NCBI GenBank assembly: GCA_965222015.1
Contig: CBDCTL010000023.1
Coordinates: forward strand, 1,211,601 to 1,275,600
Source of the DNA: JANQPX01 sp965222015
Lineage (GTDB): Bacteria > Pseudomonadota > Alphaproteobacteria > Geminicoccales > Geminicoccaceae
DNA length: 64,000 nucleotides
Reading direction: 5' to 3'
Numbering within the stretch: the first letter of the stretch is position 1; each line of letters starts with the position of its first letter. Below are positions 8,612 through 17,163 of this stretch, piece by piece. A model generated the notes under the pieces. That model saw only the letters and a list, made by a program, of their open reading frames with translations. It was not told the DNA's origin and did no database searches. The position numbers and the translations under genes were made by a program.

Positions 8612-9582
8612 CAGTGTCATCAGTGGTGAACGTGCTCGGCATCAAGCCATGGCCAGGGAATATGTCAGCCGCACACCGGCGCATCGCGAGGCCAGCCTGG
8701 TGATCGACCCGACGCGGGAAGGTGTCGACTCGGTCTCGCGGCTCATCCGTGGACGAGTTGGCCGAGCGCGGCGAGCTCTCAGGCCCGGCAATCAAGGCGG
8801 TCATGCTGCAGGACGCTGGCCTCACCAAGACGGAGAGGGCGAGCGCAACGAGCTACAAGCCTAGCCAGATCGTCCGCTTCATGCATACCGCCCGCTTGCG
8901 GGATCAGCCGGCCATCGCCAGTGGCGCTTATCTCACGGTCGAAGCCATCGAAGGCGCTGAGGTCAGACTTCGAGATAACACAGGCAGGGATATCCGATGG
9001 GAGCCACGGTCGGAGACCTATCCGGTGTCGGTTTTCGAACCAAAGGAAAAGGAGCTCAGGATCGGCGACCGCATCCGCTGGACCGAAAACAATGACGCCA
9101 TCGGCGCGGTCAGCGGCCGCTTCGCGAGAGTAGTCGGTGTAGACGCAACCAAACAGACGATCGAGATCGAGCACAGCAATGGGGGACGGCGCCAGCTCGA
9201 TCTCATCCGCAACGAGCATCAGCATCTTGACTACGGCTACGCCGTCACCATCCAACGCGCCCAGGGCGCCACCGCTTATCCTATCCTGAATGCGTCGAGC
9301 TATCGGGTGAACACCATCCACCTCACCAGCGCCTATGTCGGTGTCAGCCGGGCGCCTGGATCACCCTTTATCGTGACCGATAACCGCAACCGGCTCATCC
9401 GCTCCCTCGGCGAGCGGGTCGGTCTGCAGTCGGCGGCGCTGGATCAGGCGCGTGAGACCGCCGGTATGGCCGAACAGGTCGTCCGTGACTTGGCTATCCG
9501 CCGGCACAGAAACGCTGACATGGAGCCCGCTGCCCGTATTCAGCGTGTGCTCGACAGGGGCGGACGTTCGATCGAGCGATAG
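8592..9582 (+). pseudogene. traI: C-terminal helicase part of TraI, out of frame
   Basis: The lost C-terminus of TraI continues in two frames. From 8592 to about 8750 one frame encodes FIEIDGDSVISGERARHQ and then LVIDPTREGVDSVSRLIR. From about 8745 to 9582 another frame encodes VDELAERGELSGPAIK through to the end. Restoring one base near 8590 and one near 8745-8752 would give a continuous TraI of about 1575 residues. The last helicase motif is DYGYAVTIQRAQGAT, where families usually have a histidine or serine before the K/R-AQG, so the motif is altered too. An internal GTG at 8722 could start a separate 286-residue protein, but no good ribosome binding site is evident. Confidence 0.8.
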
Positions 9583-9710
9583 CAAATCAGAAGCTCGCTT
9601 CCCAAGGCGTCGTTTCCTAATCTCATCATCACAGATCACTCGCAGTTGGTCCGAAGTGGAGCTTCGAAAACTTTCACAAAATTCTTTGTCGCCCCTGGTT
9701 TTCCGGGGCC

Positions 9711-11732
9711 TTAGGCCGCGTCCATTATCGGCTGATTATCTGGTTCGTCTAGCAAAGAGAAGATTTGCCCAATAATTTCATTGAGAGTTTGAGGGTATGC
9801 GCCTTTTTCGGCAGCCTGAGACAATACCTCTCCAATGATTTCTGGATTTTTCAATCCGCTTTTTCTGTCGCGCAACTCGTAAATCGCCACCTTCTCTTCA
9901 ACCAACTGTGCAAATAGCTCGATTCCGATCTCCTCCTCCATCACTGATTCAAGCTTATCGTGCAGGCACGCACATGTTGAGCGGACAAACGATGGATTAA
10001 CGTGGTGTGGCTCAGGAACTGCCAATAACTTTTGTAGAGCTAGATTACAATTTTGAGAGGCCTCCGATTTCTTCTTGTCTCCCAAATTCACATCACCATC
10101 CCACAGAACATAGACGGGAATACCTAGACTTGAGAAAATTGCCCAAGGACGGTCTAGATTGTTCTTTGAACCCACCGAAAGCACTGCAATGCCAGCTTCC
10201 TCGAAGCGGCGTTCAGCAAATTTCGCTGCCGCGCACAGTGCTGCTTTGTCTCCCGGACCTTCCACAAGGACCACTGCCTTTGCAAAGAATCCCTCTGAAA
10301 GCTCAGGTCCAATAATATGAAGTCGTGGTTTCAATGATTGAGCAGTGAATGTGCCTTCGGGAAGCCCCTTGGCTTGCTCCAATTGAGCAGCTATTTGTCC
10401 CAACTCTACAGTTTTGCAGAGCGTTTCTCGCGTTTGTCCGGCCGTGCGTACAGTCCGCCTCATAAGCCGTACCTCCTCACTTCTATCGATAGCAACAAAA
10501 TATGGAGAGTGTGTAGCAAGGATCATCTGTGTGCTTGTAGCCATGCCTGGCAAGTGCCCATGTGACAGATCATGCAAGACACGCGCGAAATGGCGCTGTT
10601 TAGTAGGGTGTTGAAAGAGTTCAGGTTCTTCAATCGCAAGTATTAGGCCAGGTAGCTGAGCTGCCTCTTGATCCAAAACTTCCAGCTGTGCTGCATCATC
10701 GTGCCCCTCTTCCGGCGGAAGCTCTTCCTGTATTGATGTAAAACTGGCCCGCGCCAGATGCTGCAGCAGAGTAATAACAAAGGCTCGCTGCAATCCATGT
10801 CCAGCATACTCAACGGGTATCTTGATATCATCGTCCAGCAACGAGACATCGGCAGCAGGCAATGGCAAAGAAAATGCTTCGCTCTTCCTCCAATTGAGGC
10901 TAACAGCCGCATCAGCGTACATTTGTTGAAGAGTTACGCTAATATCATTCTCCATTGCTCCTAGTTCAGGCAGATTTTCTGCGCTAGTAAGCTCTTCATA
11001 TTTTGCTGAATATTCTGCCTCAAATTTTTTGATATCTTGACGTTGATGGATTGAGCTGCGGACGATTATTTCCATCAGCTGGCCTATAGCGGTATTTTTG
11101 CTATCTTGGGCGTCTTCGGATGCGTCTCTCACTGCGGGCACCAGAACGAAGCTTGTAGCCCTCTGCAGTTGACCTCTGGCCACGTTTGAGAAGCCGAAAA
11201 ATCTGCCGTCATCTCGACCGAGTGCGCAGGCATTTGGATGGGCAGCCTCCCAGGCAACCAATAGGTCGTCTATGTCGGCCACTCTTGCTGCCCTAGGGAG
11301 GTCTTGATAATCACCTTGGCCCGCAATCTCGTTAAATGCTGTTCTTTTTTCAACTCCCTGAAGACCTCTAATCCTCTGGAAATTTCCGTGAATATTGGTC
11401 ATGCCATAGTAACCGCCATTGCCTTTCCCGCCATTTCTTTCGATGACCCGCGCAATGATCATTGTGTTATTTATTATGCGACTAGAGAATAGAGCATGTT
11501 CTTCTTCGGTAAATGTATGAAATGTTAACTCAATTTCTATTGGAAAGTTGATATCGAAGAAGTCAGCGTCTTTTATTCCATTTAAAGATTTCGCGTAGAA
11601 GAGCTCGATGGCGCGTAGGACCGATGACTTCCCAGCACCATTTTCTCCTACGAGAGTCGTTTGGCGCCCAAAATTCACGGTAATTTCTCGAAGCGATCTG
11701 AAATTTTTGATGTGAGCAGCTCTCAAAAGCAC
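9711..11732 (-). CDS. OLD-family ATP-dependent endonuclease (AAA ATPase + TOPRIM)
   Basis: The N-terminal ABC/SMC-type ATPase has IKNFRSLREITVNFG followed by the P-loop GENGAGKSS. Walker B LILAIEEPELFQHP is in the middle, with the H-loop ILATHSPYFV after it. The C-terminal TOPRIM domain has VVLVEGPGDKAAL (catalytic Glu), then SVGSKNN and the acidic VLWDGDVN. This is the OLD layout; such enzymes are anti-phage nucleases (P2 Old, the GajA half of Gabija). No UvrD-like GajB lies next to it, so a stand-alone OLD is more likely than Gabija. GTG 11732 is preceded by GGGAG at good spacing; an upstream GTG at 11768 is also open. Base composition is clearly more AT-rich than the flanking genes, so the gene was acquired separately. 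Confidence 0.85.
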   Translation of the reverse strand: MLLRAAHIKNFRSLREITVNFGRQTTLVGENGAGKSSVLRAIELFYAKSLNGIKDADFFDINFPIEIELTFHTFTEEEHALFSSRIINNTMIIARVIERNGGKGNGGYYGMTNIHGNFQRIRGLQGVEKRTAFNEIAGQGDYQDLPRAARVADIDDLLVAWEAAHPNACALGRDDGRFFGFSNVARGQLQRATSFVLVPAVRDASEDAQDSKNTAIGQLMEIIVRSSIHQRQDIKKFEAEYSAKYEELTSAENLPELGAMENDISVTLQQMYADAAVSLNWRKSEAFSLPLPAADVSLLDDDIKIPVEYAGHGLQRAFVITLLQHLARASFTSIQEELPPEEGHDDAAQLEVLDQEAAQLPGLILAIEEPELFQHPTKQRHFARVLHDLSHGHLPGMATSTQMILATHSPYFVAIDRSEEVRLMRRTVRTAGQTRETLCKTVELGQIAAQLEQAKGLPEGTFTAQSLKPRLHIIGPELSEGFFAKAVVLVEGPGDKAALCAAAKFAERRFEEAGIAVLSVGSKNNLDRPWAIFSSLGIPVYVLWDGDVNLGDKKKSEASQNCNLALQKLLAVPEPHHVNPSFVRSTCACLHDKLESVMEEEIGIELFAQLVEEKVAIYELRDRKSGLKNPEIIGEVLSQAAEKGAYPQTLNEIIGQIFSLLDEPDNQPIMDAA

Positions 11733-11774
11733 ATTGCTCTCCCACAAAACACAATCATAATTATTCACGAAAGG

Positions 11775-11803
11775 GTTATAGATACATATTCATTGGTGTA
11801 CAA
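11775..11803 (-). promoter_or_regulatory. Sigma-70-like promoter of the OLD nuclease gene
   Basis: On the minus strand TTGTAC (11803-11798), a 17-bp spacer and TATAAC (11780-11775) form a near-consensus promoter. The predicted transcript starts near 11768, leaving a roughly 35-nt leader before GTG 11732. This fits 11732 as the translation start, because a start at 11768 would be leaderless. Confidence 0.6.
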
Positions 11804-11887
11804 TCTTATGCGACTCTGACGGAACCGTCCGGCATTGTTCTTTCGGCCTGAGGGATGCTTTTGTTTTGCACTGCGCCCTGTCCCCTA

Positions 11888-14800
11888 TCAGGCCGCCGCG
11901 ATAGTCGCCGACGCCGTCGCTACAGGCGGAGGAAGCCGATGGATGTGCACACGTCCTCCGCAGGCTTGCCGTGCCAGGTCGCAGAGATGGCCATGGTGGG
12001 TGAGATAGATCACCTGGCCTTTCTCGGCGAGCCCATCCAACAACTTGAAAGTTTCCGCGGAACGATCATCATCGAAGGTCTCCATAATATCGTCGGCGAT
12101 AAAGGGCAAAGGTTCGCGCTGCTCGGCGAATTCAAGATAACCCGCCATCCGCAAGGCCAGATAGAGCTGAAACCGCGTCCCTTTCGACATGGTGTAGGCT
12201 ATCTGCGAGCCGCCGGTGGACGGCCTCCCGACCAGAACCTCGCCATCCTTGCCCGGCGTCGTGGTCAGGCCGGCGAAACGACCGCCGGTGATCCGCCTGA
12301 AGGCATCGCTAGCACGGGTCATCATCGAACTCTGATGGCGGCTGCGGTATAGCTGGAGCGCATGCTCCGCCGCCGCAGTTCCGATCTTGAGGCGCAGATA
12401 CCCCTCGGCCCGCTCCTCGATCTCGAGCAGCAGCGATTGTCGCGCCTCCTCAAGACGGGCGACCTCGCCGTCGCCGCAGATCTCAGCGACCGCCTGGCGC
12501 GCGTTTTCGCGATCACGATAGGTTTGCTGGACGCGCTGATCCTCCTCCTCGAGCCTTGTCTCGAGTTCGACAAGCTCGGCCCGCAGCCGCTCGGTCCCGT
12601 CCTCATCGAGGGTCACCGCCGCGACCTGCTCGCAGGCTGCCGCCAGTGATGGCGTCTTCAGCCGCTCGACCAGCTGCTGCTCGACATCCTCGATCTGCCG
12701 ATCGAGGTCTGCTTTGGCCTGGGCCTGTTCAAGCCTTTGCTGGAGATCCTCGAAATCGGCTGCCGAAAAAACAGCGTTGAGTGGCGCAAGACGTTTCTCG
12801 ATGGCCAATAGCGCCGCTTCTGTCTCACGGACGCGCTGCCGGCGCTGCGCCAGTTCCTCTTGTTTCGATAAGGCTAGCCGTTCCCGATCCCGCGCTTCCT
12901 CAAGACGCTGACGAAGCATGTCGGCGTGCTGAACGACCTGCCCCTGGTCGAACACCTCGCCCGCCTCGGTGGCAAGTGCCTCGACGGTCTCGATGAAACG
13001 CGTCCTGCCGGCTTCGATCGACCTGACCTGCTGATCGAGATCTTCCTGCTTTTCGATCTTGCCGGGTAGGTCCGCAAGCAAGTCGAGAATTTCATTCACC
13101 TCGCCAGGCTGACGCTCCCGGCTCATCTCGCCAAGCCAGGATCTTTCGATCAGCGATGTCCAACGCTCGCGCCAGACCTGCATGGCCCGGATTCCGGCAT
13201 CGAGGTCACGCTTCCTGGCCTCGCGATCGGCCTCGCTGCGACGCAGCTCTTGTTTGGCCGCTTCGAACGCAGCCTGCTGCTTCAGGGCGCGTTCGCTGAT
13301 CCTTTGCGCCTGGTCCCAAAGAATACGGCATGGCGCTGATCGATCGGCCTGTTCGCCACTCGCCTCGATCCCATCCGCAAGATGCCCGGCCGCATCAGCC
13401 ACCCGCTGCTCGGTCGTCGTCAGATCCGCCGCCGAACCTCGGCATTTGACGCGTAGTTGCAGCAGTACATCCCGCCGCTCCAGCCAACGCGCCAGATCCG
13501 ACAGCTCCATATCGGCGGGAAGGCCCGTTTCGGCGAGGGACGCCTCGATGGCAGCGGTGGTCCGATCCGCGCTCTGCTTTGCCGCTTCCTGGCGCCGGCC
13601 GATCGACACCAGGTCCGCATTGGTCGTCGCCAATTGGTCGCCGGCCGCTCGCAAGCGCTCAACATCCTGCAAATGGCCAAGACGCGTCGCGTTCAGATGG
13701 TCGAAGCGGGCCAGCGCCGCTTCGAAGCGATCAGCCGTGGCTTTGGCCTCCTCCGGGGCAATGCACGCCGCTCTCAGCGTCCGCCGATGATCCGTCCAGG
13801 CTTCTTCCCGCGCAGCACGGGCCGACTCGCATTGCTCGTCATCGACCGCACCAGTTCGCTGCGTCACCCGCTCGAGCTCGGCGACGAGGCGATCCCGCGC
13901 CGCCTCCTTCTCGGCCAGCTCGCGGGCGACTAGGTCATGCTCCCGAGCCTGGGCATCCCGCTCCTTTTGCCAGCATGCCAGCTTGCCACGATTCGGCACC
14001 GGCAAATTCATGAGTTGATCCAGATCCCCCTGCCATGGCCGAAGGCCCGATTGCGCCTCCTCGATCTCCAGGAGGAGTGCGGCATGCTCGCTTCGTCGTT
14101 GCTCGACCCTGCCATCAAGCGCATCGCCTTGATGCCGCTCGACGATCGCCCGAAGATCGTCCGCGTCGACGGGCGCGCCGATCTCTTCTAGGGCTCCGGC
14201 GGCTTCGGCGTGGCGGTCATCGGCTTGCGTCAGTTCCTTGCGCGCGGTTTCTTCCGCCTGCCTCAGGCTGGAATGCTCCGCGACCAGATCGCGCAGACCG
14301 CTGGTCACTTCGACAGGCATCAGCAACTGCCGCGGATCATCGATGCCAGGACGTCCCAGGCGCGCGACGACGTCATCGAGCTGATTGGCAAGTCGCACGG
14401 AATTCTGCCGGAGAACTTCTAGGTCGTCCGCGGACCGATAGTCGGCTTTCAACCCGGGGAGAGCGTTGATCCGCTCGCCGAGCGCGAGCACCGTCCGATC
14501 GACAACGATGTCGGTCAGCTCGGTCTCGAGACGCGCGATGTCGGCCTGATCCTTGCTGATCGTCGCCTCGCACGCTGCCCGGTCAATGGAGAAATGCCGA
14601 AGCTCCTCTTGCCAACCAGTCGGTGGGTCGGGCCAATGCTCCAGCGATGCTCGCGATTCCTGCAACTCACCAAGCTTGCGCGCGATCGGAAGGGCGTCGA
14701 GCAGGGCGAGGTGATCGGCATGGCGCAGCCTGAGCGCATCACGCTCATCTCGCGCCTCCTTGTAAGCGTTGTCGGTATGGTCCGCCTTTTGCGCCAATTC

Positions 14801-15427
14801 AGCGAACTGCCTGGCATTGACGTCGAGTGCTTTTTGGCTCTTCGCCAACTCTCCAAGCTGTTCCTTCAACTCCTTCAGTTCGGAAGTCCTGGCACGAGGC
14901 TTGAAGAAACCTTCGGCTTCCTCCTTCAGCCCACCGAGATCCGCGCTCAGCGCCGACAGGCCGGACATGGCCGAAAACAGGAGGCGGCCGAGATCTCCTT
15001 CGCTCTTCAAGATGCTGTCGCCGCCCGCCTCGAGCGTGTGATCGTCGAGGCAGAACATGGCCTGGTAGCTCTGCCGGTCGATCGCGCCGAGACAGGAGGT
15101 CAGCACTATCTCCTGCACCGGCAGATCACCTTCGCCGAGCAGGCTTCCCTGATCCTTCTTGATGCGGATGAGCTCGCACAGCTCGCCCTCGATCTCCAGC
15201 GCCGCGCCGATCCGCATGGATTGGTAGTCATGGAGAAAATTAAAGGAACTCTGCCGCTCGATCCCGAACAGCAGATCGAGAAATGCCGCAAGAACCGTGC
15301 TCTTGCCCGCCTCGTTCGGCCCGAAGACGATATGCAGATCCGGCCGGTCGGCCGGCTTCTCGCCGAAGTCGATCGAGAAGTCGGAAAAATGGCCATAGCG
15401 AGCAAGATCGAGCCGACGCAGGCGCAT
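11888..15427 (-). CDS. YhaN/SbcC-like AAA ATPase with long coiled coil
   Basis: This 1179-residue SMC/Rad50-type ATPase begins LARYGHFSDFSIDFG and has P-loop GPNEAGKST at about 36-44. Two long charged coiled-coil arms with heptad-rich Leu/Glu/Arg follow (about 180-1000). The C-terminal ATPase half has a signature region MSKGTRFQLYLALR, Walker B PFIADDIMETFDDD and H-loop YLTHHGHL. This matches the YhaN group. The start overlaps the stop of the phosphoesterase gene by 1 nt (TGATG), so the two are one translational unit. The pair should form a YhaO-YhaN (SbcD-SbcC-like) nuclease acting on DNA ends. Its location between an OLD nuclease and a Shango-type cluster suggests a defence role. Confidence 0.85.
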   Translation of the reverse strand: MRLRRLDLARYGHFSDFSIDFGEKPADRPDLHIVFGPNEAGKSTVLAAFLDLLFGIERQSSFNFLHDYQSMRIGAALEIEGELCELIRIKKDQGSLLGEGDLPVQEIVLTSCLGAIDRQSYQAMFCLDDHTLEAGGDSILKSEGDLGRLLFSAMSGLSALSADLGGLKEEAEGFFKPRARTSELKELKEQLGELAKSQKALDVNARQFAELAQKADHTDNAYKEARDERDALRLRHADHLALLDALPIARKLGELQESRASLEHWPDPPTGWQEELRHFSIDRAACEATISKDQADIARLETELTDIVVDRTVLALGERINALPGLKADYRSADDLEVLRQNSVRLANQLDDVVARLGRPGIDDPRQLLMPVEVTSGLRDLVAEHSSLRQAEETARKELTQADDRHAEAAGALEEIGAPVDADDLRAIVERHQGDALDGRVEQRRSEHAALLLEIEEAQSGLRPWQGDLDQLMNLPVPNRGKLACWQKERDAQAREHDLVARELAEKEAARDRLVAELERVTQRTGAVDDEQCESARAAREEAWTDHRRTLRAACIAPEEAKATADRFEAALARFDHLNATRLGHLQDVERLRAAGDQLATTNADLVSIGRRQEAAKQSADRTTAAIEASLAETGLPADMELSDLARWLERRDVLLQLRVKCRGSAADLTTTEQRVADAAGHLADGIEASGEQADRSAPCRILWDQAQRISERALKQQAAFEAAKQELRRSEADREARKRDLDAGIRAMQVWRERWTSLIERSWLGEMSRERQPGEVNEILDLLADLPGKIEKQEDLDQQVRSIEAGRTRFIETVEALATEAGEVFDQGQVVQHADMLRQRLEEARDRERLALSKQEELAQRRQRVRETEAALLAIEKRLAPLNAVFSAADFEDLQQRLEQAQAKADLDRQIEDVEQQLVERLKTPSLAAACEQVAAVTLDEDGTERLRAELVELETRLEEEDQRVQQTYRDRENARQAVAEICGDGEVARLEEARQSLLLEIEERAEGYLRLKIGTAAAEHALQLYRSRHQSSMMTRASDAFRRITGGRFAGLTTTPGKDGEVLVGRPSTGGSQIAYTMSKGTRFQLYLALRMAGYLEFAEQREPLPFIADDIMETFDDDRSAETFKLLDGLAEKGQVIYLTHHGHLCDLARQACGGRVHIHRLPPPVATASATIAAA

Positions 15428-16689
15428 CAGACCTGCCTCCCGCCTGCATCCAGCCTGGCCAGGACCTCTTCGCCCCCCTGACGGATAAGACGCGCCACGG
15501 TCCGGTCGATCTCGCCATCATCGTCGCCCAACCCGCTACGCAGCTCCGGCGGAAGCTGCCGCTGAAGCTCCTCGACCAGCGCCCGCGCGGTCTCGCCGAG
15601 CGCGCTGGATGCCATCACTTCGCTCGCCATCAAGGTCCGCAGCTCGCTCAAGGGGTCGTGGCCGATCGTCGACCCCGAGACCGCCGCCGGAAGCGCATCG
15701 ATCGACAGGCTCTCGATCGACGTCCTGCCGATCGCCGCCGCGGCCTGCCGGGCCTCGCCGAGAAGCATGTCGGCGTCTCGTCGAAGACGCATGGCAAGCG
15801 GCGTTCGGCCGACAATGTCGATCCTGGCGATCAGGTGATCCGAGACCGCCCGCGCGCGTCCCTCCTTCAATGCTTGTTCCAGCGCACGAACCGCGCCGGA
15901 CCAGTCATCCTCGCCAGCAAGGTCGAGCCTGATCCGTTCGAACTGGGCGATGCTGGTAACGCGCTCCTCCAGGCTGATCGACCCATCATCCGCGATCGTT
16001 GCCAGCGTCACGGATTTCGGGCCGGCTTCGCCGATATCACGCCCCTGGGGCATCCCGGGCATCACGATTGCGCAGGCCCCATCCTTCTCGATCCACCGTT
16101 TGTGGATATGGCCAAGCGCCCAGTAGTCGAAGCCATGCGCCCTCAGATCCGCAAGGCTGCAGGGCGCATAGACGTCATGGCCTTCCGCTCCCACGAGGCT
16201 GCTGTGCAGCAGTCCGATATTTCGGTAGTTGGGCACCGGTTGCAGAAATTTGGGCAACAGGCTTTCCGGCATCTCCCGTTCCGCGAAACTGATTCCGTGA
16301 ATCGCGACAGCTGACATGTCGATCCGGACGACGCCCGCACGTCCGGTGAATACTTGAACGCCTTCCGGCAGGGAGAGGTGTTTGGTGATGATCGATTCAG
16401 CATCGTGATTGCCACGAATGACGAAAACCTGAATACCGGCTTCGGTTAGACGCCGCATTTGGGCGCCAAGAAAAATCGCGGTCTTGATACTGCGCTGGTG
16501 GCCATCGAAAAGATCACCGGCGATCAACAGCGCATCGACCTGTTCGTTGAGGCAAAGATCGACAATTCGCTCCAGGGCCTGACGCGTGGCGTTGCCCACG
16601 ATCTCTGCAAGCTCGACATCCCGAAGTGCCAAGGATTTGAGGGGTGAATCCAAATGGATATCGGCTGTATGAACAAAACGAAAAGCCAT
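15427..16689 (-). CDS. YhaO/SbcD-like DNA repair metallophosphoesterase
   Basis: This 420-residue calcineurin-type phosphoesterase has the full metal-binding set in order: HTADIHLDS (about 7-15), IAGDLFDGH (about 57-65), IRGNHDAES (about 95-103), IGLLHSSL (about 170) and ALGHIHKRW (about 204). The C-terminal half, rich in Arg and Glu, should contact the ATPase partner. It is the nuclease subunit of an SbcCD/Mre11-Rad50-like complex with the downstream gene, to which it is coupled by a 1-nt overlap. The gene is transcribed away from the TerB-ATPase-helicase trio, which starts about 470 bp away on the other strand. Confidence 0.88.
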   Translation of the reverse strand: MAFRFVHTADIHLDSPLKSLALRDVELAEIVGNATRQALERIVDLCLNEQVDALLIAGDLFDGHQRSIKTAIFLGAQMRRLTEAGIQVFVIRGNHDAESIITKHLSLPEGVQVFTGRAGVVRIDMSAVAIHGISFAEREMPESLLPKFLQPVPNYRNIGLLHSSLVGAEGHDVYAPCSLADLRAHGFDYWALGHIHKRWIEKDGACAIVMPGMPQGRDIGEAGPKSVTLATIADDGSISLEERVTSIAQFERIRLDLAGEDDWSGAVRALEQALKEGRARAVSDHLIARIDIVGRTPLAMRLRRDADMLLGEARQAAAAIGRTSIESLSIDALPAAVSGSTIGHDPLSELRTLMASEVMASSALGETARALVEELQRQLPPELRSGLGDDDGEIDRTVARLIRQGGEEVLARLDAGGRQV

Positions 16690-17163
16690 AACTATACCAA
16701 CCGTACGTTACAAGGTGAGCCAATCTAAATCACAAAATCGCGGGGTGGAACCCCGGATTGTGATGCGCCGTGGAGATACCGTCTTCTGATTTTACGAACA
16801 ACGGGTGGAGGATCTCCTAACAGCCGCAACCTTGTCGTGAAGCTACCTCTTCGCCTCGGTCTCGTCTGGCCGAGCAAGACATATTACCTGAGGTTGTGTT
16901 TGGGCAATTCCCAGAACACTTTTGGCCTTTCGCCCTTAACGGTTGCATGAAGTATGTGCTCTAAGATCGAATGTTCAGCGCGATCTTGGAAAATGACTGG
17001 AGCGATCTAAGGGCATATCTTTTACACGCGTTAGCCTGAGCGGTCCCTGCAGCAGCCGCGGTGAATTAGTGGCAATTCCTTTAAGGATCTAATAGCGCGC
17101 AACTAAACCAAGGCCGACAAGGCGCCCACCTCAGTGAGCTGCTCATGTAGGCCACGGAGCAAA
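16690..17163. other. Divergent intergenic region between the YhaO/N pair and the Shango-like trio
   Basis: About 470 bp without a convincing gene. It must hold both divergent promoters. The only strong structure is the inverted repeat at 16729-16764. The composition is more AT-rich than the genes on either side, and no tRNA or known RNA was recognised. Confidence 0.5.
16729..16764. promoter_or_regulatory. Long imperfect inverted repeat upstream of yhaO
   Basis: ATCACAAAATCGCGGGGT (16729-16746) pairs with ACCCCGGATTGTGAT (16750-16764) around a short GGA centre, with a 3-nt bulge. It lies 40 bp upstream of the yhaO start, between divergent defence genes. It could be an operator or an RNA hairpin; without a T-tract an intrinsic terminator is less likely. 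Confidence 0.55.

Noticed and set aside
9711..11768. Gabija (GajA) assignment for the OLD nuclease
   Set aside because: No UvrD-like GajB gene is adjacent on either side; only the stand-alone OLD label is supported.
17051..17095. Short stretches resembling universal rRNA primer sites (CAGCAGCCGCGGT, then CAATTCCTTTAAG)
   Set aside because: Only 13 bases each within 45 bp, with no surrounding rRNA sequence. Most likely coincidence.
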